Notes: generated by a model not told the origin, from the sequence alone. DNA of 64,000 nucleotides from Ramlibacter sp. (GCA_013815685.1 JACDFR010000007.1:52955-116954); one strand, 5' to 3'; shown: positions 34,330-43,841, counted from the stretch's first letter. Program-made: numbers and translations.

Positions 34330-34692
34330 TCAGTTCGGACCGCCCTTCATCTGGGCTTCCATGTCGGCCATGGAAATCTTGCCGTTCTTGTTCATCTTGC
34401 CCCACATCATTGCGTGGTGAGCATCCCATTCCTTCTTGCTGACCATCCCGTCGCCATTCGCGTCCATGCCCTTCATCATGCCCATTCCGCCGCCGGCGCC
34501 CATGGTTGACCCCGTGGCGGCCATGTCGCCCTTCTTGGCGTCTTTTTTCATCTCGGCTTTGGCCGCCGGAGCGCCGCCTGAACGGGTCGGGTCGGTCTCC
34601 TGAGAGGGCCGCTGCACAGTGCCGGTTGGCGCCTGGGCGAAAGCCGAGCCGCAGGTCAGCGCGGCAAGCGCGATCAGGTGTGAATATTTCAT
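34330..34692 (-). CDS. Secreted EF-hand protein
   Basis: A 120-residue protein with a signal peptide (MKYSHLIALAALTCGSAFAQ, cut near AFA-QA). After an Ala/Lys linker and a Met/Gly-rich stretch, DANGDGMVSKKEWD is a canonical calcium loop. A second loop, NKNGKISMAD, is degenerate. It is probably a periplasmic calcium-binding protein. AGATCC precedes the ATG weakly. It stands alone, with tctA convergent to it. Confidence 0.8.
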   Translation of the reverse strand: MKYSHLIALAALTCGSAFAQAPTGTVQRPSQETDPTRSGGAPAAKAEMKKDAKKGDMAATGSTMGAGGGMGMMKGMDANGDGMVSKKEWDAHHAMMWGKMNKNGKISMADMEAQMKGGPN

Positions 34693-34917
34693 AAGGATCT
34701 CCGGTTGAAAAAAGGTGCTCGAAGCCGAACAGGGTCAAATGCCCCCGCTTCATCGGCGCATCGGTCCACAGTATGAGCCGAGCTGGCTGCCAAAAGGTCC
34801 GCGCGAGCGTCCATATGGGTGCGCCGCACAGCAAGACGTCCTCCCCTCCTACGGCTTGGATCGCACTGTTCCGACAAGGCGGCGCAATCGGGTGACAATC
34901 CTCCCTAACACCCAGCA

Positions 34918-35841
34918 ATGAAGAGTACCCGGCGCCCGCGATTGAGCACCATTTCGACCGATCGCAACCTGCTGCCGGGCCTGGCCCTGGCCCTCTTCGG
35001 CTCGGTCGCGTTCGGCGGCAAGGCCATCATCGTCAAGCTGGCCTACCGCCATGGCGTGGACGCGGTCACGCTGCTGATGTTGCGCATGTTTTTCGCGCTG
35101 CCCATCTTCCTGCTGATGGCGTGGTGGTCCAGCCGGGGCAAGCCGCCGCTGTCCCGCCGAGACTGGCTGGGCGTGGTCGGCCTGCGCTTCACCGGCTACT
35201 ACCTCTCCAGCTTTCTGGACTTCGCCGGCTTGCGCTACATCACCGCCTCGCTAGAGCGCCTGATCCTCTACCTCAATCCCACGCTGGTGCTGTTGCTGGG
35301 CTGGCTGCTGTACCGCAAGACGGCCCGGCCGGCGCAACTTGCGGGAATGGCCATCAGCTATTGCGGTGTCGTGCTGGTGTTCGGCCACGAGGTGCAGCAG
35401 GGGAGCCAAGCGGCACTGGGCGCCTTGCTGGTGTTCGGGAGCGCCGTCGCCTACGCAACCTACCTTGTGAGCAGCGGTGAACTGGTACAGCGGCTCGGGT
35501 CCCTGCGTTTGGTGGGGTGGGCGACCTCGGTGGCTTGCCTGTGCTGCCTGTTGCAGTTTGCAATATTGCGCCCGATCGGATCGGCATTCGAAGTGGCGCC
35601 CCAGGTGATCTGGCTGTCGGTTCTCAATGCCACGGTGTGCACGGCGGCGCCCGTACTGATGGTGATGATGGCCATCGAACGCATCGGGCCCGCCTTGTCG
35701 GCGCAGATGGGAATGCTGGGGCCCATGTCCACCATCCTGATGGGCGTGCTGATTCTGGGTGAGCCTTTCACGGCCTGGATCGCGGCGGGCACGGTGCTGG
35801 TGCTCGCGGGGATTTTTGTATTCAGTCGCAGCGTTCGCTGA
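34918..35841 (+). CDS. EamA-family (drug/metabolite) transporter
   Basis: A 307-residue inner-membrane protein with ten predicted membrane segments in two EamA halves (for example ALALFGSVAFGGKAIIVKLAY and AQMGMLGPMSTILMGVLILGE). The substrate cannot be predicted. It starts 225 bp from the divergent EF-hand gene. The upstream gap has no recognised feature. Confidence 0.85.
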   Translation: MKSTRRPRLSTISTDRNLLPGLALALFGSVAFGGKAIIVKLAYRHGVDAVTLLMLRMFFALPIFLLMAWWSSRGKPPLSRRDWLGVVGLRFTGYYLSSFLDFAGLRYITASLERLILYLNPTLVLLLGWLLYRKTARPAQLAGMAISYCGVVLVFGHEVQQGSQAALGALLVFGSAVAYATYLVSSGELVQRLGSLRLVGWATSVACLCCLLQFAILRPIGSAFEVAPQVIWLSVLNATVCTAAPVLMVMMAIERIGPALSAQMGMLGPMSTILMGVLILGEPFTAWIAAGTVLVLAGIFVFSRSVR

Positions 35842-35860
35842 ACGAAGAACTGGCTGGCGG

Positions 35861-36790
35861 TCAGCGTTTGACGGCCAACCGCTTGACCACGCTCACCGTC
35901 GGTTTGCCGGAGTAGCTGTCCAATCGATTCCCCATCGCAACTGCAAGCTGGTCCAGGCGCTGCTGTGCCGGCGGGTGGGTGCTGAGGGTCAGGCTGAACA
36001 GCGGATCCTCGGGCACGGCGGTACGCAACTGCTGCAGCACCGAGGCCAGTCCGTACGGATCGAAACCAGCTCGCGTGGCCAAGGCCACGCCGTTGCGGTC
36101 GGCGTCGAACTCGTCGCCCTGGTCCAGGCCGCTGGAATACAGGTTGCGCCCCAGCGCCAGCATCTGCGCCGACACCGCGCCGCCCATGTTGTTCTTCAAC
36201 TGCGTCGCGATCAGCCGCGTGACGAGGCCGGCGCGCGCCTTGACGCGCAAGGCGTTGAGGTGGTGCCGATCGACCACGTGCGTGATCTCGTGCGCCAGGA
36301 TGCCGGCCAGCTCGGCTTCGTCCATGCGATCGACCAGACCCTTGGTGACGAAGATGTAGCCCCCGGGTGCGGCGAAGGCATTGAAGCCGGGATCTTCCAG
36401 CACGGCAAAGCTCCAGGGCAACTGCGGTCGCGACGACTGCAGGCTGATCCAGCGGCCCAGCTGATTGACATAGCGCTGCAGCGCCATGTCCGGGTGCAGC
36501 GGCTTGCTTCCCAGTAGAACGGCGGCGAGTTGCCGGCCGATCTCGATTTCCTTGGCTTCGTCGATCTGGCCCTGGCTTTGCGATAGCAACTGGATCAGGT
36601 CGCCGCCGGCGGCGGCACTGTTGCCCGGCGACAGGGAGCCGGCCTGCGGGACCTGGCCGCCCATCAGGGAGTTCAGCATATTGAGCGTCTTGCTCTGCGC
36701 GAAGGCGCCAGTGGCCGGCAGCAGCAAGACAGCGGCTGCGCAAGTACGCAGGGCCCGCGCCAAGGCAGCGCCTCGTATCGTGGATTTCAT
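35861..36790 (-). CDS. M48-family zinc metalloprotease, secreted
   Basis: A 309-residue protein with a signal peptide (cut near AFA-QS, residue 31). Zinc motif HEITH at 167-171 and third ligand Glu227 in GDEFDADRNG are intact. The PGGYIFVTKGLVDRMDEAELAGILAHE stretch (about 142-168) is typical of the BepA/LoiP-like M48 proteases that work in outer-membrane quality control. It starts inside the stop of the upstream SH3 gene (ATGA), so the two form a coupled pair. Confidence 0.9.
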   Translation of the reverse strand: MKSTIRGAALARALRTCAAAVLLLPATGAFAQSKTLNMLNSLMGGQVPQAGSLSPGNSAAAGGDLIQLLSQSQGQIDEAKEIEIGRQLAAVLLGSKPLHPDMALQRYVNQLGRWISLQSSRPQLPWSFAVLEDPGFNAFAAPGGYIFVTKGLVDRMDEAELAGILAHEITHVVDRHHLNALRVKARAGLVTRLIATQLKNNMGGAVSAQMLALGRNLYSSGLDQGDEFDADRNGVALATRAGFDPYGLASVLQQLRTAVPEDPLFSLTLSTHPPAQQRLDQLAVAMGNRLDSYSGKPTVSVVKRLAVKR

Positions 36791-37416
36791 TGGACTTGTT
36801 CCGGGTTGCCCGGCGCGGCGCCGCCGGTGGATGACGGCCGTGGTGCGGCGTGTAGCGGGGGCGAGTCGACGGGGACCAGCGCGGCGCCGCGGGCGAATTC
36901 GAGGGCCTGCCGCTCGCTCTGGCGCAGCGCTTCCATCTGGCCCACGGCCTGCATGTCGGGTGCGGCCTGTGCAAGGTCTTCCGCCCCGAGGCCGCGGATG
37001 CCGATGGTCGCGGTGGGCGTCACCACGCGCTCGTTGCCCTTGCTGAACAGGTTGGTGAGGCCCCGCAACGCGCCGGTCGCCGCATTACCGGCAGGGGCCG
37101 GGCTGGCAGCCGAGATCGCATTGCCTGCGGGGCCCACGTCTAACATGTGAACCCAGCCGGTGGCGCCGGTGCCGCTACGTATCTGTATCCACGGGCCGCG
37201 GCGCTCACCCAGCCGGATGACCGAGGCCTGCGCCGGCAGCGTTGCCACCGCGCGGGCGGATTCCGCAGGAGCTTCTCGCAGCTCGGAGGCGCGCTTCATG
37301 ATCACCGTTTCGTCCTGGGCCTGGGCAGCCCCGGCGAAAAGCACCACCAGCCCGCAAGCCCAAATCCCCATCCTGCTCGCCAGTGTCTGCCCTGCACTTA
37401 TCATGATCGGTTCCAT
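36787..37416 (-). CDS. Secreted bacterial SH3-domain protein
   Basis: A 209-residue protein with a signal peptide (IWACGLVVLFAGAAQAQ). The SH3b domain (about 37-90: ASELREAPAESARAVATLPA, GPWIQI, GWVHM) is followed by a linker and a helical C-terminal half. Internal ATG codons at 37404 and 37371 are alternative starts. It is translationally coupled to the M48 protease and may target it to the envelope (inference). Confidence 0.82.
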   Translation of the reverse strand: MEPIMISAGQTLASRMGIWACGLVVLFAGAAQAQDETVIMKRASELREAPAESARAVATLPAQASVIRLGERRGPWIQIRSGTGATGWVHMLDVGPAGNAISAASPAPAGNAATGALRGLTNLFSKGNERVVTPTATIGIRGLGAEDLAQAAPDMQAVGQMEALRQSERQALEFARGAALVPVDSPPLHAAPRPSSTGGAAPGNPEQVQ

Positions 37417-37436
37417 CTGAGCAATAAGGGGATTGT

Positions 37437-38234
37437 ATGGACTTGGGTATCGCGGGCAAATGGGCGCTGGTGTGCGGCGCCAGCAAGGGCCTGGGCTTCG
37501 GTTGCGCCCAAGCCCTGGTGCGCGAAGGTGTTCACGTCGTCATGGTGGCCAGGGGCGCGGAAGCGCTCGAAGCGGCGGTCGAAAAACTCATCGCCGATCC
37601 GGGCCGGCCGACCGATACGGCGGTGCAGCACGTGGCGGCCGACATCACCTCGCCCGAGGGCCGGGCCAAGGTGTTCGAGAAGCGCCACGAGTTCGACATC
37701 GTCGTGACCAACGCGGGCGGCCCGCCGACAGGCGACTTTCGCGAATGGGACCGTGATGCGTGGATGATGGCGGTCGATGCCAACATGCTGACCCCGATCG
37801 AATTGATCAAGGCCACGGTCGACGGCATGGCGGCCCGCGGTTTCGGGCGTGTGGTCAACATCACGTCCAGTGCGGTGAAGGCGCCCATCGACATCCTGGG
37901 CTTGTCGAACGGCGCACGCAGCGGGCTGACGGGATTTGTGGCGGGCGTGGCGAGAACCGCCAAGCTGGCATCGGCCAACGTGACGATCAACAACCTGCTG
38001 CCCGGCGCTTTCGACACCGACCGCCTCAAGGGCACCATGGCGGGCGCGGCCCAGAAAAGCGGCCAGCCCCTGGAAGCGGTGATGGAGGCGCGGCGCGCCA
38101 CCATTCCGGCGCGCCGCTTCGGCACGCCCGAGGAGTTCGGCGCGGCCTGTGCATTCCTGTGCAGCCAGCATGCCGGGTATATCACGGGCCAGAACGTTCT
38201 GACCGACGGCGGGGCCTATCCCGGGACGTACTGA
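37437..38234 (+). CDS. SDR-family protein lacking the YxxxK catalytic pair
   Basis: A 265-residue short-chain dehydrogenase fold. The cofactor loop CGASKGLGFG (13-22), NAGGP (92-96) and the ITSSAVK strand are present. Where the Tyr-x-x-x-Lys pair should be, the sequence is S157-N-G-A-R161. This looks like a divergent SDR branch that keeps LSNxxR. The C-terminal GQNVLTDGGAYPGTY is normal. Activity as an oxidoreductase is uncertain. Confidence 0.85.
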   Translation: MDLGIAGKWALVCGASKGLGFGCAQALVREGVHVVMVARGAEALEAAVEKLIADPGRPTDTAVQHVAADITSPEGRAKVFEKRHEFDIVVTNAGGPPTGDFREWDRDAWMMAVDANMLTPIELIKATVDGMAARGFGRVVNITSSAVKAPIDILGLSNGARSGLTGFVAGVARTAKLASANVTINNLLPGAFDTDRLKGTMAGAAQKSGQPLEAVMEARRATIPARRFGTPEEFGAACAFLCSQHAGYITGQNVLTDGGAYPGTY

Positions 38235-38259
38235 AGCGTTGGCATCACGTCCTGCAAAA

Positions 38260-39168
38260 CTAGGCCGCCGCTCGCCGTGAAGACACTACGATCCCGCCCA
38301 CGATCAGCACGAACGCGATCGCGTGGTACAGGTGCGGCCGCTCTCCCAGGAATGACGCGGACATCACGGCGGCGAACAGTGGTGTGAGGTTGGCAAAAAA
38401 GCCGGCGATGTTGGGTCCCACGCGCTGCACGCCGATGCCCCAGCAGCGATAGGCCAGGATGGCCGGCCCGACGGCCACATACGCCAGTGCGGCGGCCAGC
38501 GGCCAACCCCATTCGATGTGGGTGTCTCCCGTGGCCCATTCGCCCGCCGCAAACAGGCCCGACCAGCCCAGCCCCAGCACCACCTGGGCCATCAGGAAGG
38601 CCGCCCAGTCGCCGCGGATCCGGGGTGGGTCACCTGGGCGGATCAGCAGCCAGCTGTATAACGCCCAGGCCGCGGTGGCCAGCAGCACGTACAAGTCGCC
38701 TGGCACCAGCCGCACCTGCAACAGCAGTTGCCGGTCGCCGCGGCTGAGCACCACCAGCACGCCGGCAATAGACAGCAGGGCGCCCGCCATCTGGCGCGAG
38801 GTCACGCGCTGCCCGAAAAACAGGGCGCCTATCCCCAGCATCCACACCGGCGAGCTGGCCGCCACCAGGGTCACGTTCAGCGGCGTCGAGGTCTGCAGCG
38901 CCAGGTATTGCAGCGCGTTGTAGCAGCCCACACCCAGCAGGCCTGGCACAGCAAAACGCCGCCAGTTCGGCCACAGGCCGCTGCCCCGCCGCAGCACCCA
39001 GCCCGCGAGTGGCAACAGCAGCAAGAAGGCCAGCGCCCAGCGCAGGAAGTTGAGCGTGACCGGCGGCACCAGTTCATTGACCAGCCGGCCGACCACGGCG
39101 TTGCCTGCCCAGAGTAGGGGCGGGATGGTCAGCAGCAAGGCGGTTCGAAGGTTGAGTCGGTGGTCCAT
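38260..39168 (-). CDS. EamA-family (drug/metabolite) transporter
   Basis: A 302-residue protein with ten predicted membrane segments in two halves. TIPPLLWAGNAVVGRLV at the start and VGPAILAYRCWGIGVQRVGP in the second half are typical of the YdcZ/RhaT-like DMT superfamily. The substrate is unknown. Convergent with the SDR gene (25-nt gap) and divergent from quinone oxidoreductase. Confidence 0.85.
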   Translation of the reverse strand: MDHRLNLRTALLLTIPPLLWAGNAVVGRLVNELVPPVTLNFLRWALAFLLLLPLAGWVLRRGSGLWPNWRRFAVPGLLGVGCYNALQYLALQTSTPLNVTLVAASSPVWMLGIGALFFGQRVTSRQMAGALLSIAGVLVVLSRGDRQLLLQVRLVPGDLYVLLATAAWALYSWLLIRPGDPPRIRGDWAAFLMAQVVLGLGWSGLFAAGEWATGDTHIEWGWPLAAALAYVAVGPAILAYRCWGIGVQRVGPNIAGFFANLTPLFAAVMSASFLGERPHLYHAIAFVLIVGGIVVSSRRAAA

Positions 39169-39263
39169 GCGAACCCGGCACTGTATAGGGTTGCGCGGCC
39201 ATGGGCTTGCGCAATGCTTGCAGTTTCATGGCAGGATGCGCGCCTGACCTTCGCGAGAACATC

Positions 39264-40247
39264 ATGAGCAAAGCAGTACGAATCGAGCAGCATGGCGGCC
39301 CGGAGCAACTGAAGATCGCCGACGTGAGCGTGGGCGATCCCGGTCCCGGCGAAATCCGCATCCGGCACCACGCCGTCGGCCTGAACTTCATCGACGTCTA
39401 CCACCGCACAGGGCTGTATCAGCTTCCCATGCCGGCGGCGCTGGGCATGGAGGCCGCGGGCGTGGTCGAAGCCGTGGGCGAGGGCGTCAGCCACCTCAAG
39501 CCCGGCGACCGTGCCGCCTATGCCAGCCAGCCGCCCGGCAGCTACTGCGAGCTGCGCGTGATGCCCGCCAAGTGCGTGTGCAAGCTGCCCGACGGCATAG
39601 CCTTCGACACCGGCGCGGCCATGATGCTCAAGGGCCTGACGGCGCAATACCTGCTCAAGAGAACCCAGCCGCAAGGCGGCCTGAAGGAAGGCGACTTCGT
39701 GCTGTTCCACGCCGCCGCGGGCGGTGTCGGCCTGATCGCCTGCCAGTGGGCGCGCGCCATGGGCTTGCAGCTCATAGGCACCGCCGGCTCGGACGCCAAG
39801 TGCGCGCTGGCCAAGGAGCATGGCGCGGCCCACGTGATCAACTACGCGAAGGAAGACTTCCTGGCGCGCGTCAAGGACATCACCGGCGGGCGCGGTGTGA
39901 AGGTGGTGTACGACTCGGTCGGCAAGGACACTTGGGACAAGTCGCTCGACTGCCTGCAGCCATTCGGGCTGATGGCGAGTTTCGGCGCCGCCTCCGGACC
40001 GCCGGCGCCCTTTTCCGTGGGGCTGCTGGCCGCCAAGGGGTCGATCTTCGTCACGCGCCAGACCCTGTTCACCCATATCGCCACGCGCGAGAGTACGCAG
40101 GCGATGGCTGACGAGCTGTTCGACGTCGTGGGCCGGGGCCAGGTGAAGATACGCATCGACCAGCGGTTCCCCCTCGAGCAGGTCCAACAGGCGCACCGTG
40201 ACCTGGAAGCGCGCAAGACCACCGGATGCAGCATCCTGACCCTCTGA
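39264..40247 (+). CDS. qor: NADPH:quinone oxidoreductase (zeta-crystallin-like)
   Basis: A 327-residue medium-chain dehydrogenase fold without catalytic zinc. Visible are GLNFIDVYHRTGLY, the nucleotide loop HAAAGGVGLIACQWA, and the C-terminal LEARKTTGCSIL. The ATG at 39264 gives the family N-terminus; the frame is open to 39201. It overlaps the Nudix gene by 22 nt. It probably reduces quinones with NADPH. Confidence 0.92.
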   Translation: MSKAVRIEQHGGPEQLKIADVSVGDPGPGEIRIRHHAVGLNFIDVYHRTGLYQLPMPAALGMEAAGVVEAVGEGVSHLKPGDRAAYASQPPGSYCELRVMPAKCVCKLPDGIAFDTGAAMMLKGLTAQYLLKRTQPQGGLKEGDFVLFHAAAGGVGLIACQWARAMGLQLIGTAGSDAKCALAKEHGAAHVINYAKEDFLARVKDITGGRGVKVVYDSVGKDTWDKSLDCLQPFGLMASFGAASGPPAPFSVGLLAAKGSIFVTRQTLFTHIATRESTQAMADELFDVVGRGQVKIRIDQRFPLEQVQQAHRDLEARKTTGCSILTL

Positions 40248-41026
40248 AGCGGCTGGTTGCGGCCCCGTGGCTGGCGGCGCTGCGCGCCGGTGCCGACCAG
40301 CCGCCGCGAAGGCCCCGCGTGCCCCTGTGGGCCGCGCAAGCGCGCATTGGCTCGGTGGAGCCCGACTTTCTTGCGGGCATCCCATCGATCGCGCTGCTGG
40401 CCGAACAGGTCGAGCAGGGGGGCCAGGCGGGATGGCGGGTCAACGGCGAGCCCACGGCCACCTTGCATCGGTTGGCGCTTGCGATGCGCGAGGCGGGTCT
40501 GGCCACTGCCTGGCGCGACGAGCAGCTGGCGGTGACCGACGAGTACGGCCGCAGTGTTGCCACCATCGAACGCGGCGTGGCGCGACCGCTCGGCATCACC
40601 ACGTTTGCCGTGCATCTGGCGGGCGTGTCGCCCGACGGCCGGCATTGGGTACAGCAGCGTTCTCTGACCAAACCCAACGATCCGGGACTGTGGGACACCC
40701 TGGTGGGCGGAATGATTCCCGCATCGGACTCGATGGAACAGGCGCTGGAACGCGAAACCTGGGAGGAAGCAGGCCTGCGGTTGCCGCAGCTCGAGCAGCT
40801 TCGCTGGAGCGGCCGCATGCTGACCCGCAGGCCCAGCGGCGAGAGCAGGGCGGGGTATGTCGTCGAATACGTCGACTGGTACCGGTGCGTGGTCCCCGAC
40901 GGTGTGCTGCCCGTGAACCAGGATGGCGAAGTCTTGCAGTTCGCCCTGATGCGTCCAGAGGATTTGGCCAGCCTCATGCTGAGCGGCAAGTTCACGGCCG
41001 AAGCCGCCTTCATTCTCAACTCGTGA
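40226..41026 (+). CDS. Nudix hydrolase, DUF4743-containing
   Basis: A 266-residue protein. The N-terminal about 120 residues match the DUF4743 region found before Nudix domains in this family. The Nudix box is GMIPASD-SMEQALE-RETWEEAGL, with Asp where the first Glu usually stands and the RExxEExG core intact. Eukaryotic relatives are linked to thiamine diphosphate metabolism; the substrate here is unknown. Its start lies 22 nt inside qor, which suggests coupled translation. Confidence 0.88.
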   Translation: MQHPDPLKRLVAAPWLAALRAGADQPPRRPRVPLWAAQARIGSVEPDFLAGIPSIALLAEQVEQGGQAGWRVNGEPTATLHRLALAMREAGLATAWRDEQLAVTDEYGRSVATIERGVARPLGITTFAVHLAGVSPDGRHWVQQRSLTKPNDPGLWDTLVGGMIPASDSMEQALERETWEEAGLRLPQLEQLRWSGRMLTRRPSGESRAGYVVEYVDWYRCVVPDGVLPVNQDGEVLQFALMRPEDLASLMLSGKFTAEAAFILNS

Positions 41027-41066
41027 ACTGAGGATGAGCGAACTCTCCTACAGTTGCTTGGCCTAG

Positions 41067-41082
41067 GGGCTTGCACTTTGCA
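41067..41082 (+). promoter_or_regulatory. Possible sigma-54 promoter before the lone receiver gene
   Basis: GGGC-TTG-CACT-TTGCA gives the GG-N10-GC spacing of a -24/-12 element, about 90 bp upstream of the receiver-domain ATG. The first T of the consensus is G here. One match of this kind can occur by chance. Confidence 0.3.
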
Positions 41083-41170
41083 CAACCGTGGGGGCGTAGA
41101 TTTGTCTCCAACGAGCAAAGCCCTGTGACATGGCGTTAAGCCGGCGCGGGTTACCCTACTGGAGATAAGC

Positions 41171-41563
41171 ATGTCGTTTCGAGCCTATATCGTTGAGGAC
41201 AGCCCGACGATCCGTGAGAACCTTATCGAAACGCTGCAGGAACTGGCGCTGGTCGAATCCGTAGGTACGGCCGAGACCGAGCATGAAGGAAAGCAATGGC
41301 TGGCCCAGAACGACGCGTACTGGGATCTGGCCATCATCGATCTATTCCTGAAGGAAGGCAGCGGGCTGAACATTCTTGAAGCCTGCCGCCTCCGGCGCCC
41401 GACGCAGAAGATGGTGGTTCTGAGCAATCATGCGACCAACGATGTACGTTGGCGCTGTGCCCAGCTGGGCGCTGATGCTGTATTCGACAAGTCGACCGAA
41501 ATCGACGCGCTGGTCGACTACTGCGTCGAGCAGCGCGTCAAGGTCGAGCCTGGGAAATCGTAG
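41171..41563 (+). CDS. Single-domain response regulator
   Basis: A 130-residue protein made only of a receiver domain. Acidic pocket Glu9-Asp10, phosphoacceptor Asp57 (AIIDLFL), Ser85 and Lys107 (VFDKS) are in the expected places. There is no output domain. GGAG precedes the ATG. No kinase gene is adjacent; the GGDEF/kinase hybrid at 28066, which lacks a receiver, is a speculative partner. Its 3' end overlaps the convergent Na/Pi symporter by 26 nt. Confidence 0.9.
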   Translation: MSFRAYIVEDSPTIRENLIETLQELALVESVGTAETEHEGKQWLAQNDAYWDLAIIDLFLKEGSGLNILEACRLRRPTQKMVVLSNHATNDVRWRCAQLGADAVFDKSTEIDALVDYCVEQRVKVEPGKS

Positions 41564-43229
41564 ACACGCCCGGCGCCGCGTCGGGTGGCTGCACATGCCG
41601 AAGGCGGCTGGGCGCCAGTGCGCCGGCGGAGTCGAGGATGGGGTAGGCGATGGAGCAGATGTGCGAATTGATGCGCTTGAGGTCGCTGATCAGGTCGATA
41701 TGCAGCGAGCTGGTTTCGACGCTCTGCATGGTGTTGCCTGACAGCCGGGTGAGGTGCGTCGACGCGTAGGCCCGCTCCAGGTCGCGAAAGCGAGCTTTTT
41801 CCTCGAGCAGTTTCTGCGCGTCGCGCACCGAGCCATTGAGAAACACGCTCATGCCCAGCCGGAGGTTGTCGATCAGGCGTGCGTGCAATTCGCAGATTTC
41901 GGCCATGCCCGCCGCCGAGAAGCTGCGGCCTTTCTTGATCTTCTTGTCCTCGATATCGATCAGGATGCGCTCGATGATGTCACCGACCTGCTCCATGTTG
42001 ATGGTGAAGCTGATGATGTCCGTCCAGCGCCGGCTTTCCTCCTCGCCCAGGGCCTCGCGCGAGATCTTGGTTAGGTAGTACTTGATGGCTGAGTAGAGCT
42101 CGTCGACGTTGTCGTCGAGTTTGCGCAGGTCCTGTGCCAGGGCGAGGTCATTGTTCTTGATCACCGTGAGCATTCCCACCATCATGGTCTCGACCACGTC
42201 GGCTTGGTGCAGCGCCTCGCGCGCAGCGCACGAGATGGCCAGGGAGGGGGTGGCGAGCGCCGACGGATCAAGGTGGTGCGGACGGCCGGCAACCAGCGCC
42301 TTGTCCGTCTTGGGTAGCCATTGGCTGACCCAGCGCGCGACGATGCCGGTGAATCCTATGAACAGCACGGCCACCATCATGTTGAAGCTGAGGTGGAACA
42401 GCACCACGACGGTGGCCCGGTCCTGGACGTAGGGGCGGACATGGCGAAGCCACAGGCCGAGCAGTGGAATCGCAATCAGCACGCCCATCGTCTTGAAGAC
42501 GAAGTTGCCCAGCGGTACCTGGCGCACCTCCACCGCCGACTTGGCGGTCGTCAGCACGGCCAGCAGGCCGCTCCCCAGATTCGCTCCCAGCACCAGCCCC
42601 AGCGCAGGCTCGAGGGGCATCAGGCCCGACGCGGCCATCGTCGCGGTCAGAAGGACGATGGCCAGGCTCGAGTAGGCCACCACGGAGAGGAACGCGCCGA
42701 CCGTGATTTCGAGCAGCAGCTCGCTTGAGATCGAACCCAGCAGCGCCTTCATCGTCGGCGAACTCGTCATGATCTCGGTGGATGCCGCCACCAGCCGAAG
42801 CGCCAGCAGCATCAGGCCCAGCCCGATGAAGATGCGGCCCACCCGCCCTGCGGGGCCGGACTGGCGCGACAGGAACAGCACCACGCCCACGAAGATGAAG
42901 AGCGGCGACAGCCAGGAAAGGTCGAAGGAAAAGACGACGGCCATCAGGCTCGTCCCCACGTCGGCCCCCAGCATCACCGCCAGGGCCAGCGGCAGTGTCA
43001 CCAGGCCTTGCCCGACGAACGAGGAAACGATGAGGGCTGTGGCCGTGCTGGATTGCACCAGGGCGGTGACGCCCAGGCCTGATATGGCCGCCGTCCAGCG
43101 ATTGGCCGCGCTGTGCGCCAGTACGTTGCGTAGGTTGGCGCCGAACACCCTCAGGATGCCGGTTCGAACGAGATGGGTACCCCAGACCAGCAGCGAGATC
43201 GCGGCCAGCAGATTCAAAAGATGTTTCAT
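41538..43229 (-). CDS. Na/Pi-cotransporter family protein with PhoU-like domain
   Basis: A 563-residue protein. The N-terminal roughly 310 residues carry two Na/Pi cotransporter repeats (NRWTAAISGLGVTALVQSSTA with the QSS motif, and the second repeat GLVLGANLGSG). The C-terminal part, from about 340, is a PhoU-like helical bundle (IKNNDLALAQDLRKLDDNV). The ATG at 43229 is preferred over an upstream TTG. It mediates phosphate uptake or efflux with sodium, probably regulated through its PhoU domain. Confidence 0.9.
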   Translation of the reverse strand: MKHLLNLLAAISLLVWGTHLVRTGILRVFGANLRNVLAHSAANRWTAAISGLGVTALVQSSTATALIVSSFVGQGLVTLPLALAVMLGADVGTSLMAVVFSFDLSWLSPLFIFVGVVLFLSRQSGPAGRVGRIFIGLGLMLLALRLVAASTEIMTSSPTMKALLGSISSELLLEITVGAFLSVVAYSSLAIVLLTATMAASGLMPLEPALGLVLGANLGSGLLAVLTTAKSAVEVRQVPLGNFVFKTMGVLIAIPLLGLWLRHVRPYVQDRATVVVLFHLSFNMMVAVLFIGFTGIVARWVSQWLPKTDKALVAGRPHHLDPSALATPSLAISCAAREALHQADVVETMMVGMLTVIKNNDLALAQDLRKLDDNVDELYSAIKYYLTKISREALGEEESRRWTDIISFTINMEQVGDIIERILIDIEDKKIKKGRSFSAAGMAEICELHARLIDNLRLGMSVFLNGSVRDAQKLLEEKARFRDLERAYASTHLTRLSGNTMQSVETSSLHIDLISDLKRINSHICSIAYPILDSAGALAPSRLRHVQPPDAAPGVSTISQARP

Positions 43230-43352
43230 TGCTTGCAATCAACTATACGCCTGAGGCAGTGCTCCGGGGACGAGGCCAAAGGCTCGTAAAACCGCTTGTG
43301 AAGCAAACTTTTTACTGCTGGAGGCGGGCCCCGGCCAGCCGGCGAAAGAGCC

Positions 43353-43841
43353 TCAGCGGCTTCGGCGCACCCGCAGCAACTCGTCGAGGATCAAGCCGGC
43401 CGCGCCGACAGTGATGGCGGCGTCGGCGACGTTGAACGCGGGGAAATACCAGCCTCGCCAGTGCAGCTGGACGAAGTCCACGACGTAGCCATGCACCAGC
43501 CGGTCCACCACGTTGCCGATGGCGCCGCCCAGGATGCAGGCCAGGGCGAAGGAAAAAAGCCGCTGCCCCGCGTGCGAGCGCAGCATCCAGACGATGAAGA
43601 GCGCGGCGGCGATGCCGATGGCGGTGAAGAACCATCGCTGCCAGCCCGAGGCGCCGGCCAGGAAAGAGAAGGCCGCCCCTGTGTTGTGGGCCCGCACCAC
43701 ATTGAAGAAGCTGGTCACATGGGTTGAATCGCCCAGGCGGTAAGACCCCAGGAGCAGCACCTTGGTGACCTGGTCGGAAATGAAGATCGCCAGGGCCAGG
43801 CCCAGCCAGGGCAACCAGCTGCCGGATGTGCCGCGGGCCAT
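43353..43841 (-). CDS. lspA: Lipoprotein signal peptidase
   Basis: A 162-residue inner-membrane aspartyl protease with four membrane segments. The catalytic residues are Asp113 (GNVVDRL) and Asp140 (FNVADAAI). It cleaves lipoprotein signal peptides after lipidation. The start shares a base with the ileS stop (TGATG), so the two are coupled, as in many proteobacteria. Confidence 0.97.
   Translation of the reverse strand: MARGTSGSWLPWLGLALAIFISDQVTKVLLLGSYRLGDSTHVTSFFNVVRAHNTGAAFSFLAGASGWQRWFFTAIGIAAALFIVWMLRSHAGQRLFSFALACILGGAIGNVVDRLVHGYVVDFVQLHWRGWYFPAFNVADAAITVGAAGLILDELLRVRRSR

Noticed and set aside
41059..41077. TGGC-N8-TTGC as a sigma-54 promoter
   Set aside because: Spacing is one base too long; the overlapping GGGC-N7-TTGCA at 41067-41082 fits better and was kept at low confidence.
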